This document shows positions 32,511 through 45,522 of a stretch of DNA of 56,753 bases, one piece after another. The stretch's first letter is position 1; the number at the start of each line of letters is the position of its first letter. A model generated the notes under the pieces. The model was given only the letters and a program-made list of their open reading frames with translations, was not told the DNA's origin and did no database searches. The stretch covers positions 1 to 56,753 of the forward strand of contig JBBHKE010001276.1 in assembly GCA_037447655.1 (NCBI GenBank), written 5' to 3'. The DNA is from Zygnema cylindricum (lineage: Eukaryota; Streptophyta; Zygnematophyceae; Zygnematales; Zygnemataceae). A program made the position numbers and the translations under genes.

Positions 32511-35500
32511 CTAATCACTCTTTATTTTAAGACCATACTTCTCCTAACAGAAAATTAGTTTAGGGGAAGGAACAGGTTTGGTCATCATATGTGCTACCAT
32601 TTCACTATCTGGTTTATACTCCAAAGTGATTATCTTGTTTTCTACTTTCTCCCTAACAAAGGTAAGTCTAATGTCCATGTGTTTGGCTTTAAAGTGATGT
32701 TTAGGATTGGTAGAAATGGCAATGGCAGCCTGATTATCACAAAACACTTTTTGGACACCACTCTTAAGATGACCAGGCTCACCAAGCAAAGACTTGACCA
32801 ACATTAATTCTTTTACAGCAGAGCAAGAAGCCATGTACTCGGCCTCCATGGTGGACTGAGCAATGACCTTTTGCTGCTTGCTGCTCCAGCAGCAAGCCCC
32901 ATCACCCACGTACAATACATATCTAGATGTGCATCTCCTCGTAGGAGCATCTCTATAGCTAGCATCACTCTAAGTGGTGATGTCAGTATTTTTCCCACCC
33001 AAATGCAACCATAGATCTCAAGTTCCTAAGAGATATCTAAGGACTCTCTTAGCTGCCTCCCAATCTTTCTTAGTGGGAGCATTCAGACTCCTACTTAGTA
33101 CTCCTACGGCTGCGGCTATGTCTAGACGGGTACAATTCATGAAATATATTAGGCTGCCCACTATTTGTCTATAAGGGATGGTCTGCAAAAATATTTTCTC
33201 TTCCGGGCCTACCTCATCATCTAAGATTATAACTCCCTCTTCCTCACTCCCCTCATTTCCCTTCTTTAATTCGATAGGAGTGGTACAACTATTAGCATTG
33301 TCCATTTGGAATTTTTCTAACATGTTTCCAATGGCCTCTTTTTGAGTTAATCTTATTATCTTTCTATCTCTGTCTCTCTCTACCTGAATTCCCAAAATAT
33401 ACCTTGCTTCTCCCATATCCTTCATCTCAAATCTTCCTTTTAAATCAATTTTCAACTCATTAATTTTATCCATAGATTTACTAAAACAAGCAAATCATCA
33501 ACATAAATTGCAATAAAAATAATTCCTTCCTCATCTTCAAACAAATAAATTGAGTGATCTGAGCTGATCAAAATATATCCCAAACCTGTAAGAAACTCAT
33601 TGAGCTTCTTGTTCCATTGCCGAGGCGCCTGTTTCAGCCAATACAAAGATTTGATCAATCGGCATACCTTGCTTTCCTCCCCTTGCTCCACAAACCCTTC
33701 GGGCTGTCGCAAAAAAAAATCCTCTTCCAACTCTCCATGTAGGAAGGCCATCTTGATGTCCATCTGATGCACTTCCATGTCTTCTGCTACCGCCATACTG
33801 AGAAGTATCCGAACCGAAAGAAACCTGACGACCGGATCAAAAGTCTCCTCGTAGTCAATTCCCTCTTTCTAGGTATATCCCTTCGCCACTAACCGAGCCT
33901 TGTAGCGCTCGATGGTGTTATCCGGGTTGAGTTTTGTTGTTCTTTGGTCTAAAATAGACCGCAAAAGCAACCCAAACTATCATGCAAAAAGCTAAGCAAA
34001 AATAGGTCGACGAACAATCATATGAAATGCATCCTCCATATGCGTACACATACGCAACAAACAACATTTAGGGTTTTATGGAATAATCATTATAAATAAA
34101 CCCTATGACATCATCTAAGGTTTGATGGAATAATCGACATAAACAAACCCTAGGACAAATGCATAAAAAATGCATATCAAACATATATATAAAATAACAT
34201 AAATAAATAATAAAGACAGTCTTTTGCTGCTTTTCCTTCCTCCCTCAAACTCGGTTGCCGGAATAGATGGCTCTCTTGGATTCTTCCAAACAGTTTCTAC
34301 TTCTCCTCTATCCCTCGATCCCGGGTCGATTTCAACCACGTCTTCTGCTTCAGTTAGAGTTAATACTAGAGGTTCCACATTTGGGTCCTTCTCGATCTGA
34401 TCCGTACCTGCAAGATCATCATCTTCTTGAAATCCTGGATAGTTAGGAAGCTCAAAGTCATCAGAATTTTCTGACTCAAATCTGATTTTGACTATCTTTG
34501 TATGCTTAAAGTGATCTATAGATTTTCCTTCATCCATAACCACTAGATGCTTCAATAAGATAATATCCTCTCTTTTGAGATCATAGACTTTGTATCCTTT
34601 TACATCTTCATGATATCCTAGTAGATATCCTGGTTTTCCTTTTGGGTCTAACTTGCAATTTGACCTATCTGTGTCTAAACTGAACACTTGACTACCGAAA
34701 ACCTTTAAGTGTGAAACATCTGGTTTTCGGCCTGTCCATCTCTCATAGGGTGTTTGGCCTTTTACTGCTGAAGTAAGAACTCTATTCTTGAGATAATTTG
34801 CACAGTTCATTGCTTCGGCCCAAAACTTCTTTCCTATCTTCTTATCTAACAGCATACTCCTAGCACTATCACTCAGTGTTCTATTTAATCTTTCAGCTAC
34901 ACCATTCTGCTCAGGATTTTCAAGAACTGTCTTTTGGTGTTGCATTCCATCTTCTCTCAAAAAATCCTCAAACCGGTTAGAGGTATACTCTCCACCATTG
35001 TCACTCCTTACTCTCTTGATTGAGGTTTCATAGAGTTTTTCACTCCATGCTTTATATTGTTTAAAACATTCCTGAGCCTTTGACTTATTTTTCAAAAAAT
35101 ACACCTGGGAATACCGAGATCAATCATCAGTGATAGTCATCATAAATCTCTTCCCCCCTGGTGAGGGCACTTTAGCCGGTACCCAATTATCTGTGTGTAC
35201 TAGATCTAGAATTTTTTCTCCCTTATAGGTGGCTGTTTTAGGAAAGGGTAATCTGTGTGTTTTACCTTGAGCACATCCACTACAATCACTTATATTATCA
35301 CTCTCACTGAACTTAATCCCTTCCACCACTCCCATCTTTTTCATCTCTCTTAACTTGTCTAGATTTACATGCCCAAGCCTCTTATGCCACATCATAATAT
35401 CATGAACACCAGCATAATAAAGTTTCTTCGTTTCATTACTTAAAACCAACCTAAACATCCCATGGCTACCTTTTTCAGCAATGAAATAGACTTCCTCCTC

Positions 35501-36665
35501 AAAACTAGCAGTAAAGACTCCTTTCCTAGTGCTAGTATCATAACCTTTATCATCTAATACAGACGTAGAGATGAGGTTTTTGTTCAGCTCCGGAATAAAC
35601 AATACATTGGAGAATGTAACTATATATGTCTTTCCTTCTACTAACACTTTTAGATCTACCGATCCTACAAGAGTAGTAGTGACTATCCGCCCATCCCCGT
35701 ACTCTATCTCTACGGTGGGAATCTCTCTTATCTTAGTGAACAGGTGTTTATCTTTACACATGTACTTGGATGCACTTGAATCTACTATCTTGCCTGCTTC
35801 ACCTTTCAATCCACCGAAAGCACATTTCTGCTTTCGTGGAATTTCGACCTCGTTTTTCGCTTCTAACTCCTCATCCAATAGGAGTTCATCGTCCTCGTCC
35901 TCGGATTCCGCCTCATGTACCTGTGTCACAAGGGCCTTTTTCTTTCCTCTCGAGGGTCCACCGGTCTGCCCCTTCTTTAACCGCAGCTCGGTTTACTTAG
36001 TGCATTCAGCCATATAGTGCCCGGGTTTCTTACAAAAATGGCACAAACCCTTGGGAGTCCTTGGTCCGAACTCCTCGGTCTAATTTTTGTGCCCCTCCCC
36101 TCCATAATTTCGAATCTTTTTTTTGGAATCATTATTTTTCCAATCGGTCCCAGCTGCAAAAGCTTGCCCACTCTTTCCTCCCCTTCGGATCTCAATTGTA
36201 TTCTCCCGAACGAGAATCATCCCTACCACTGAATTCCAAATCCACCTTGAGTTTGCCAAGTCCTGCACACGGTTGACTATGTTCTCGAACTCAACGGGTA
36301 ACTTCATCAGTAAACAGTTAACCTTTTCTTTTTCAATAAATACTTTTCCAGCACTCTCTAGTTCCATGAAAAGTGTACCAAGCTCATTGCAATAATCTAA
36401 CATATTCCCCCTTTGTATACATACTCTTTAATTTTGTGATCAACCAACTGTTGTTGCTGAATCGTACCATTTCGGTACATCTCTATGAGAGCCACCCAAA
36501 GATCGGATGCCCTCTCAACCTGCAAATGGGGAGAAGCAAGTCCGTGAGTAAGATGACGGAGGATGAAATGCTTAGCCGCCATATTGTTGTAGTCCCAGGT
36601 ATCAATATCATTCTCCTCGTTCCTCGGAATAGGTGACATGAATGCCGAACCGGTTGCTATTGGTG
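32511..36665 (-). pseudogene. Copia-C gag-pol pseudogene
   Basis: Recognisable gag helices (36639-36080), CCHC knuckle (CHFCKKPGHYMAEC), protease, integrase and RT/RNase H, with many breaks. Stops include: Gln to TAG (about 36080), Leu to TAA (about 36000), Trp to TGA (35119), Gln to TAG (about 33868), Arg to TGA (33017), Trp to TAG (about 32970) and Arg to TAG near the end. A 1-nt deletion lies near 33480 just after the YVDD block. The region encoding the RT N-terminus is replaced by foreign sequence (33936-34222). Confidence 0.88.
33936..34222. other. Filler sequence replacing part of Copia-C RT
   Basis: AT-rich about 287 bp with no copia homology, between the SSKRL codons and the LNPDNTIERY codons; about 75 codons of pol are missing. 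Contains an imperfect 42-bp direct repeat (TTATGGAATAATC / TGATGGAATAATC) at about 34073-34150. Confidence 0.65.
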
Positions 36666-36670
36666 TGACC

Positions 36671-37721
36671 TGTAGAAATTAATGGTCTTTTAAAGTATTT
36701 TCTAGGTCTGAATAGAAATAAGAAAGAAGCCGAGGCAGTCTACCTCTAACTTCTCTCTCGAACTCTCAAACTTGTCGCAGTCACTGAGAAATTGGAGAGG
36801 GAGCTAGAGCCATGGCTACTTAGGGTATCTAGAGGTTTACGGGAAAATATATTTTAGTTAGGGGTTTAATTTACTAAAAGATATGTGCCGGCCACAGGAT
36901 TTGATCCTGGTACCTACCGGCCGACATATGCCGGTAGCCAGTAGCCTTAGCCGATAAGTCTAGAAGTAGTCTTACGTATTATAGGGTTTGATAATTATTT
37001 AAACATTTATACGTAGAAAAGTTCATTTAACTATTACTGATTACGGGAGACATATATCCAGTAAATGTAAAAGTACGGATTCCGGTACGAATAAGAAACC
37101 AATATCGCGAATTACTTTAGTGAAATGAATACCGCGCATGTATTTATTACGGCTACGATTAAATATGAATTTAATCGGACGGCCGAAATTAACGCCGAGA
37201 TCGCGGAAGAGGTTTTCGGCGGTTTGTGGTCATCGCCACATTGGATGACACGTGGCGGAATGACAATGGATCGCGGCATCTCCGAGGATTAAGGGAGCGA
37301 ATCCGGACATACCACGTGTGGACATTTAGGCCATGTCGTACTATGGCCGTACATAAAGTACACCGACAACTGTACTTTTGTGTACGAAAATGAAATCTGA
37401 TTGGCTCCGTACATCAGTAGATAGAGTCTGTGAGAGAGATCGGACTTAGAAAAATTAGAAGATAGGACCCTCTCTCCCAGAGAGCTTCTGTACAAAAGGT
37501 CAACTTTGACCCTCCATAACTTACTGCTCAGGGGAGCAAATTCAAAGATTCTTTTTGCTATCGACTCAGGGGAGTCTTGCCTTCACAGGGGTGAAGTTGG
37601 TCAGAGTTTTTGTCTGCAAGGGTGGCAGTTATTTTTTCTGAAACACAAAGGGGTCAGGGTTATCCTAGAGGCTTCTTGGAAGCTGTCCACTCTGAGGACT
37701 TATGGAGGTCTCAGAGTTTCA
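36671..37721 (+). repeat. 5' LTR of Copia-D
   Basis: TGTAGAAATT...GTTTCA. AUG-loop hairpin 37689-37717 (outer ACTCTGA/TCAGAGT, bulged G, inner GACT/GGTC with one G-U, loop TATGGA). tRNA-like block on the minus strand at 36893-36967. R-U5 hairpins at 37563-37630. Confidence 0.93.
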
Positions 37722-40700
37722 GGTTATGGGCCCTCCCTCTAGGGTACCAATCTTTAATGTAACTGGCTTCATATACTGGGAAAGTATGATGATAGGAGCT
37801 CTATGCGAAAAAAGGTTTCGGGGGATAGTGAGTGGACGGTTCGGGCCTCCATCAAGTCTTGGAATTCCTCTAGGGTTTGGAGGAAGCAGATTCACTAGAA
37901 AAGAGGATCCACCTTCAACGGAGGAAACAAAAGAATGAGAGGTGGTGGACAAAGGAAAGGAGAAAGAGGCGACCACACCAATAACAACTAGTTCGGCATT
38001 CATGTCACCTATTCCGAGGAACGAGGAGAATGATACTGAAACCTAGGACTCCAACAATATGGCGACAAAGCACTTCATCCTACGCCATCTCACTCAAGGA
38101 CTTGCCTGTCCTCATTTAAAGGTAGAAAGGGCATCCGATCTTTCGATGGCTCTCATAGAGATGTACCGAAGTGGTACGATTCAGCAACAACAGTTGACTG
38201 ATCAGAAAGTTAAGGAGTATGTATACAAAGGGCGGAAGATGTTGGATTTTTGCAATGAGCTTGCTACACTCTTCATAGAGCTAGAGAGTGCGGGAAAAGA
38301 TTTTAGTGAAAAAGAAAAGGTTAACTGTTTACTGATGAAGTTACCCAATGAGTTCGAGAACATAGTCAACTGTGTGCAGGACTTGCCAGACTCAAGGTGG
38401 ATATGGAACTCAGTGGTAGGGATGATTCTCGTTCGGGAGAATACGATTGAGATCCGAAGGGGAGGAAAGAGTGGCCAAGCCTTGGCAACTGCGACCGATT
38501 GGAGGAACAAGGATTCTCGGAAACCGGTCGGAAACTATGGGGGGAGGGAGCAGAAAAATCAGACCGACGAGTTCAGACCAAGGGCTCCCAAAGGTTTATG
38601 TCATTTTTGTAAGAAACCTGGGCACTATATGGCAGAGTGCACTAAGCTAACCGAGCTTCGGTTAAAGGAGGGGCAGACCGGTGGTACCGCGAGAGGAAAG
38701 AAAAAGGCCCTTGTGACACAGGTACATGAGGCGAAATCCGAGGACGAGGACGATGAGCTCCTTTTAGATGAGGAGTTGGAGGCGAAAAACGAGGTCGAAA
38801 TACCACGAAGGCAGAAATGTGCTTACGGTGGATTGAAAGGTGAAGCAGGCTGGATTGTAGATTCACGTGCCTCCATGCACATGTGTAAGGATAGGCACCT
38901 GTTCACTAAGATAAGAAATATTCCCACCGTAGAGATAGAGTACGGGGATGGGAGGATAGTCACCACTACTCTTGTAGGATCAAAAGATTTGAAAGTGTTA
39001 GTAGAAGGAAAGACATACATAGTAACATTCTCCGATGTATTGTTTATTCCGGAGCTGAACAAAAACCTCATCTCTACATCCGTATTATATGATAAGGGTT
39101 TTTTTACTAGCACTAGGGAAGGAGTCTTTACTGCTAGTTTTGAGGAGGATGTCTATTTCATTGCTGAGAAAGGTAGCCATGGGATGTTTATGTTGGTTTT
39201 AAGTAATGAAAAGAAGAAACTTTATTATGCTGGTGTTCATGATATTATGATGTGGCATAAGAGGCTTGGGCATGTGAATCTAGACAAGTTAAGAGAGATG
39301 AAAAAGATGGGAGTGGTGGAAGGGATTAAGTTTAGTGAGAATGATAATATAAGTGATTGTAGTGGATGTGCTCAAGGTAAAACACACAGATTACCCTTTC
39401 CTAAAACAGCCACCTATAAGGGAGAAAAAATTCTAGATCTAGTACACACAGATATTTGGGGACTAGCTAAAGCGCCCTCACCGGGGGGGAAGAGATTTAT
39501 GATGACTATCACTGATGATTGGTCTCGGTATTCCCGAGTGTATTTTTTGAAAAACAAGTCCGAAGCTCAAGATTGTTTTAGACAATATAAAGCATGGAGC
39601 GAAAAACTTCATGAAACTCCAATCAAGAGAATAAGGAGTGACAATGGTGGAGAGTATATTTCTAACAAGTTTGAGGATTTTTTGAGGGAAGATGGGGTCC
39701 AACACAAAAAGACAGTTCCAAAAACCCCGGAACAGAATGGGGTAGCTGAAAGGTTAAATAGAACACTAAGTGATAGTGCTACAAGTATGTTGTCAGATAA
39801 AAAGATAGGAAAAAGGTTTTGGGCAGAAGCAATGAACTGTGCTAATTACCTCAAAAATAGAGTTCTTACTTCAGCTATAAAAGATCAAACACCTTATGAG
39901 AGATGGACAGGCAGGAAACCAGACTTATCTCACTTAAAGGTTTTCGGCACTCAAGTATTCAGTCTAGATACAGATCGGTCTAATTGGAAGCTAGATCCTA
40001 AAGGAAAACCGGGATAGTTATTAGGATATGATGAGGATGTTAAAGGATATAGAGTTTATGATCTAAAAAGGGAAGATATAATCTTAGTAAAGCATCTAGT
40101 AGTTATGGTTGAAGGAAAGTCTGTGGATCCCTTCAAATATACAAAGTCAGTAAAAATCAGATTTGAGTCAGAAAATTCCGATGACTTTGAGCTCCCTAAC
40201 TATCCAGGTTTTAGAGAAGATGACATTCTTGCAGATACAAATCAGACCGAAAAGGACTCGGCTGTGGAAACTCCAGTGACAACTCTACCCGAAGCGGAAG
40301 ACATGGTGGAAATTGATTCAGAATCAAGGGATAGGGGAGAAGCCGAGTTTGTTCGAAAGAATCCACGAGAACCATCTATTCCGGCCTCAGATTTTGAGGG
40401 GGGAAGGAGAAGTAGCAAAAGACTACAAGAAAAACAGGTTAATAACAAGGTAACTTAACTATCTCATCAAGATGAACCTCAAACTTATGGAGAGGCAATT
40501 ACTTGTCCAGAAAGAAACCGGTGGAAGACAGCCATCAATGAGGAGATGGCCTCAATTATGGCAGCCGATACTTCGAAGTTGGTGGATTGTCCACCTAACC
40601 GAAAACTAATCGGTTGTAAGTGGGTTTTTAAATTAAAACTGAACCCATATAACAGAATCGAGCGCTACAAGGCCCGATTAGTGGCAAAGGGATTTACACA

Positions 40701-42059
40701 AAAAGAGGGAATTGACTACGAGGAAACCTTTGCCCCGGTGGTCAGATTTCCCTCCGTCCGCATACTTCTCAGCCTGGCAGCAGCGGAAGACATGGAAGCG
40801 CACCAGATGGACATCAAGACAGCCTTTTTGCATGTAGAATTGGAAGAGGAGATCTTCATGCGACAACCCGAAGGGTTTGTGGACGAAGGAGAGGAGAGTA
40901 AGGTATGCCGGCTGATTAAATCTCTTTATGGTTTGAAACAGGCGCCTCGACAGTGGAATAAGAAGCTTGATGAGTTTCTTACCGGTCTGGGATATATCTA
41001 GATCAGCTCAGATCACTCAATCTATGTTTTCGAAGATGAGGAAGGTTTTATATTTATTGCAATTTATGTTGATGATTTGCTTGTCTTAAGTAAATCAATG
41101 GAAAAAAATAATAAACTGAAAACCGATCTTAAGGGGAGATTTGAAATGAAGGATATGGGGGAAGAAAAATATATTTTGGGAATTTAAGTAGAGAGAGACC
41201 GCAAAAGGAAAATTATGAGATTGACTCAAAAGGAAGCAATAGGGAACATGCTTGAAAAATTTCAAATGGATAAAGCTAATAGTTGTACAACTCCAATGGA
41301 GTTGAAGAAGGGAAGTGAGGGGAGGGAGGAAGAAGGAGTCATAGTCTTAGACGAGGAATTATCTCTTGAAGAACAGAAGTTCATGCAGACTATTCCTTAC
41401 AGGCAAGTAGTGGGGAGTCTAATCTATTTTATGAATTGTACCCGGCTGGATTTAGCTGCAGCTGTAGGAGTGCTGAGTAGAAGTTTAAATGCTCCCACTA
41501 AGAGGGATTGGGAGGCAGCTAAGAGAGTCCTTAGATATTTGAGAAGAACTAGGGATCTATGGTTGCATTTAGGTGGGGAGAATATTGACATCACTACTTG
41601 GAGTGATGCCAGTTATGGTGATGCTCCAATGAGGAGATGCACTTCTGGATATGTATTATATGTGGGTGATGGGGCTTGCTGTTGGAGTAGCAAACAACAA
41701 AAAGTTATTGCTCAGTCCACCATGGAGGCTGAGTATATGGCCTCTTGCTGTGCTGTAAAAGAATTCATGTGGGTCTAGTCTTTGCTTGGTGAGCTTGGTC
41801 ATCTTAAGAGTGGTGTGCAGAAAATTTTTGTGATAATCAGGCACCAATCGCTATTTCTGCCAATCCTAAACATCATTTTAAAGCCAAACACATGGACATC
41901 AGACTCAGCTTTGTTAGAGAGAAAGTAGAAAACAAAATAATCAGTTTAGAGTACCGACCAGATAGTGAGATGGTAGCAGATATGATGACCAAACCTGTGC
42001 CTTCCCCTAAGCTAATTTTCGGCAGGGAGAAGTGTGGTCTGAAATTAAAGATTGACTAG
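37702..42059 (+). pseudogene. Copia-D gag-pol pseudogene
   Basis: Same frame as Copia-A from the ATG at 37702 in the LTR (MEVSEFQVMGPPSRVP). All domains present: CCHC CHFCKKPGHYMAEC, protease (VDSRAS, catalytic motif Gly to Arg), integrase HKRLGH / HTDIWG / RSDNGGEY / EQNGVAER, RT YVDD, RNase H. In-frame stops at 37936, 38044 (Trp to TAG), 40015, 40456, about 40999, about 41186 and 41776, and a 1-nt deletion near 41830 in the CDNQA block. Not functional. Confidence 0.92.
37722..37736 (+). promoter_or_regulatory. Copia-D half-tRNA-iMet primer-binding site
   Basis: GGTTATGGGCCCTCC directly after the LTR; 14 of 15 bases equal the Copia-A site, complementary to the tRNA-iMet anticodon arm. Overlaps gag codons 7-12. 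Confidence 0.78.
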
Positions 42060-42072
42060 AAAATAACGGGAG

Positions 42073-43129
42073 TGTAGAAATTAATGGTCCATTTAAAGTA
42101 TTTTCTAGGTCTAAATAGAAATATAGAAAGAAGCCGAGGTAGTCTACCTCTAACTTCTCTCTCCAACTCTCAAACTTGTCGCAGTCACTGAGACGTTGGA
42201 GAGGGAGCTAGAGCCATGGCTACTTAGGCTATCTAAAGCTTTACGGCAAAATATATTTTAGTTAGGGGTTTAATTTAGTAACAGATATGTGCCGGCCACA
42301 GGATTTGATCCTGGTACCTACCGGCCAGCAGACAGCCAGTAGCCGGTAGCCTTAGCCGTTAAGTCTAGAAGTAGTGTTACGTATTATAGGGTTTGATAAC
42401 TATTTAAACATTTATACGTAAAAAAGTTCATTTAACTATAACTGATTACAGGAGACATATATCCAGTAAATGTAAAAGTACGGATTCCGGTACGAATAAG
42501 AAACCGATACCGCGCATTTATTTATTTAGTGAAACGAATACCGCGCATGTATTTATTACGGCTACGATTAAATATGAATTTAATCGGACGGCCGGAATTA
42601 ACGCCGAGATCGCGGAAGAGGATTTCGGCGGTTTGTGGTCATTGCCACATCGGATGACACGTGGCGGAATGACATTGGATCGCGGCATCTCCGAGTATTT
42701 AGGGAGCGAATCTGGACATACCATGTGTCGACATTTAGGCCATGTCGTACAATGGTCGTACATAAAGTACACCGGCAGCTGTACTTTTGGGTACGAAACT
42801 AAAATCTGATTGGCTCCGTACATCAGTAGATAGAGTCTGTGAGAGAGATAGGACTTAGAAAAAGTAGAAGATAGGACCCTCTCTCCCTGAGAGCTTCTGT
42901 ACAAAAGGTCAACTTTGACCCTCCATAACTTACTGCTCAGGTGAGCAAATTCAGAGATTCTTTTTGCTATCGACTCAAACGAGTCTTGTCTTCACAGGGG
43001 TGAAGTTGGTCAGGTTTTTTTCTGCCAGGGTGGCAGTTATTTTTGCTGAAACACAAAGGGGTCAGGGTTATCCTAGAGGCTTCTTGGAAGCTGTCCACTC
43101 TAAGGACTTATGGAGGTCTCAGAGTTTCA
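42073..43129 (+). repeat. 3' LTR of Copia-D
   Basis: 1057 bp after a decayed PPT (AATAACGGGAG). tRNA-like block at 42297-42370; terminal hairpin at 43097-43125 with one mismatch. Confidence 0.93.
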
Positions 43130-43134
43130 TGACC

Positions 43135-43410
43135 ATCTCTTTCTCCTTTCTTTTGTCCACCACCTCTCCTTCCTTTGTCTCATCCGTTGGAGATGGATCT
43201 GCATCTCTAGTGAATCTGCCTCGTGTAAACCCTGGAGGTATCCGAAGACTGGATGGACACCTTACCCGTCCACTCACTATTCCTCAAAATCGTTTCTCAC
43301 ATAGAGCTCCCGTCATCATACTTTCCTTGTATATGAAGCCAACTCCATTGAATATGGGCACCCTAGATGGCGGGCCAATAACCTGCAACTTTGAGACCTC
43401 CATAAGACCT
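43135..43410 (-). pseudogene. Copia-C 5' gag and LTR remnant
   Basis: Continues Copia-C on the far side of Copia-D: gag N-terminus (MEVSKLQVIGPPSRVP) with frame breaks, PBS-like GGTTATTGGCCCGCC, and the last 27 bases of the 5' LTR. Homology ends within the 5' arm of the AUG-loop hairpin. Confidence 0.85.
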
Positions 43411-43721
43411 GTCATGCCGCATTGTGTCGGGACATTAATTTCATTTATTCGTAGAATATTACGGGCTACATCCATACTAATTTCATTTGGGGTACAAATT
43501 GTGGGTAGATGCACGTTTTACGGTATACGGTAATGGAAGTCACGCCGAGAATTCCGCGGGTAACCCGGAGATTCATATTTACGTGGGCCACGGCGTCGGT
43601 ACATCTAATCATTATTTATTTCGATCGAAGTGACGCCGAGAATCTCGCGGGTATCACCGAGATATATTTTCGCGAGAGCGGCAGCGTCCTTACTTTCGTT
43701 GTCTATTGCAGATTTTGGGCG

Positions 43722-43864
43722 TGACGCGACATACAATTTTGAGACATTTATTCCGCGACGTATGACTTTGGAATGTCGGTAATGCAACGTACGATTTCAA
43801 ATGTGGGTGACGCGAAGTACGATTTCGAAACATTGGCGACGCGACGTGCGATTTTGGAATGGTG
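43722..43864. repeat. About 29-bp degenerate tandem repeat, 5 units
   Basis: Unit close to GACGCGACGTACGATTTTGG plus AATGT. CG-rich in an otherwise AT-rich region. Confidence 0.7.
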
Positions 43865-44120
43865 ACGACGCACGCTGATTGGTTGTATTTTAAGTTGTGA
43901 ACCCATGTAGGTTCACGCATTCACATGTAGTTAGGAAGGGTTTTAATCCGCGGATTGTGAATTCTGTAACGTAGGCATATGGTTCTGGTCGCTTATTGGC
44001 CAAGACCGAAACTAGGCGCAGATTGTACAGTAAATTACTCTCACGCTATTGGTTAGTTAGAAATGTCAAAAATTAGTACTTTGGCTGTTTCGTTGGTACT
44101 TAGGCTATTGCTTTAGGTTT

Positions 44121-44144
44121 TGTACTCTCAAATTTGAGAGTACA
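44121..44144. repeat. Perfect 24-bp palindrome
   Basis: TGTACTCTCAAA followed by its exact reverse complement. The half site TGTACTCTCAAATT recurs at about 44853. Confidence 0.85.
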
Positions 44145-45522
44145 TGAATTGATCGAAGAGGACTTACATTTTCTTGTCTTTTTCCCTTGTCTTTTTCCTT
44201 AGTCAAATTGTCAGTGTTTTTTCTGCAAGGCTTTTTCTGCCTTAGTTAGTTAAGCGCCTAGTCTTTCTCTTTTTTCTATTATACTTTCCTTTTAAGCCCT
44301 ACAATTTAATTCACTCGGTTTCGGCCGGAATCCGCACGGTTTCCCTTCAACAACCTCTTTTAGTGTGGATTTTGCCGACTTTCTCAGGCTATCTCTAGAC
44401 CTTTGTGTATGCATTTTGTGAATTGGATTTGGACTTGTTGTTGTCTAATTTCTGGGTTCTCGATTGGAGTTTGCTTGTTTTTGGTAGGATCCAGTTGTCT
44501 CGGATTCTCGATAGCTTTCTATTGCTTGTTTTTATTATCATTTTTTTTGCGATTGGTTATTAGTGTATTGGAATCTGGTTATCTCGGATTCGATGCAGAT
44601 TTTTAACGTTGCTTCTTGTATTTTTCTCGTGCCAGATTTACTTATTGGTTCTCTTATTATTTGCTATTTTGTGGCTTACTGTTATAATTGTCAGTTTTGT
44701 TCGAATTCGGTTATTTCGAATTCTTTACAGTTTGCTATTTATTGCTTTCTGTTTCAGTTGCTATTTTTCTTTATTTGCAATCTTAGATCTAACTCCTGTA
44801 AGGAATACGCCCAGACCGTGGAGCCTATTGGCTACCCATCGGCTTAGTATTCCTGTACTCTCAAATTATCTCATTCTCCACTCTCTTGTTTTGTGTTTAA
44901 AAAAAAAAAAATCAAAAAAATTGTAATATTTCATTTCAATTTTTGTTGAAAAGAAAAAAATATTATCTTTCTTTTTCAGTTTTTGTTCTTGGTTTTATCT
45001 TTTCCATTTCCAATCCAATTTACCTTTCATTTTCGGTTTGCATTCTCAGTTTGGCGTGAGAAATTTAAAAAGAAAAATATATAAATACAGTATTTACCAT
45101 ATAAAATCTATCTTTCCATTTCTAAATTTTCTTTCATGTATTTTTAATCCGGTTTCTTCCTTTTGGTCCGGTTTTATCTTTCCATCGGTTTTGATCCTGT
45201 CTCTTCTCCACTTGTAGTTTCTTTTTCAGTTTTTCCTTTGAAAGAAAAATTATAAAAATTGATATTTATCAAAAATTTGTACCTTGAAAATACTTTTGTT
45301 TGTTTTTTCAATTCAGTTCTTTGGTGTCTTCCCTCTATCTTATTTCTGTCCCCCACCTTGCTGCCACTCTATTTTATGTTTTTTAGGTCTAAATTTGTGC
45401 CAGATTTTAGGGTTTGGTTGCAGATTTTAGGGTTAGTCTTTCGAATTTGGGTTTGGGATGCCGCTAACTTGATTCTAACTTGCTTTGTGACTTATACTAT
45501 CTTTTTCGATACTTTTAGTCTT

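Larger units (their letters stand above)
36671..43129 (+). mobile_element. Copia-D: full-length but degenerate Ty1/copia element
   Basis: Inserted in the gag of Copia-C, opposite orientation, with exact TSD TGACC (36666-36670, 43130-43134). LTRs 1051 and 1057 bp, more diverged than in Copia-A. Same family as the solo LTR and Copia-C. Later than Copia-C, yet itself heavily mutated. Confidence 0.93.
31465..43410 (-). mobile_element. Copia-C: dead Ty1/copia element split by Copia-D
   Basis: Minus strand. 3' LTR 31465-32497, coding 32511-36665, interrupted by Copia-D (36671-43129), 5' gag resuming at 43135 and PBS near 43371-43383 (GGTTATTGGCCCGCC, mutated). Only about 27 bp of the 5' LTR (43384-43410) remain. 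Left flank ATTTT (31460-31464); no matching TSD because the other end is lost. Confidence 0.85.
43411..45522. other. Unassigned region, repeat-rich then T-rich
   Basis: No gene recognised. 43537-43676 holds two related about 48-bp blocks (CACGCCGAGAAT...). 44400-45500 is T-rich with repeated short phrases (GGATTCTCGAT / GGATTCGATGCAG) resembling intron, leader or LTR sequence. May be the LTR and leader of an unrecognised element truncated by Copia-C, or host non-coding DNA. Confidence 0.35.

Noticed and set aside
44403-44926. Hydrophobic small proteins on the plus strand
   Set aside because: T-rich sequence yields Phe/Leu/Cys-rich frames on translation; overlapping frames look equally good and there is no conserved motif.
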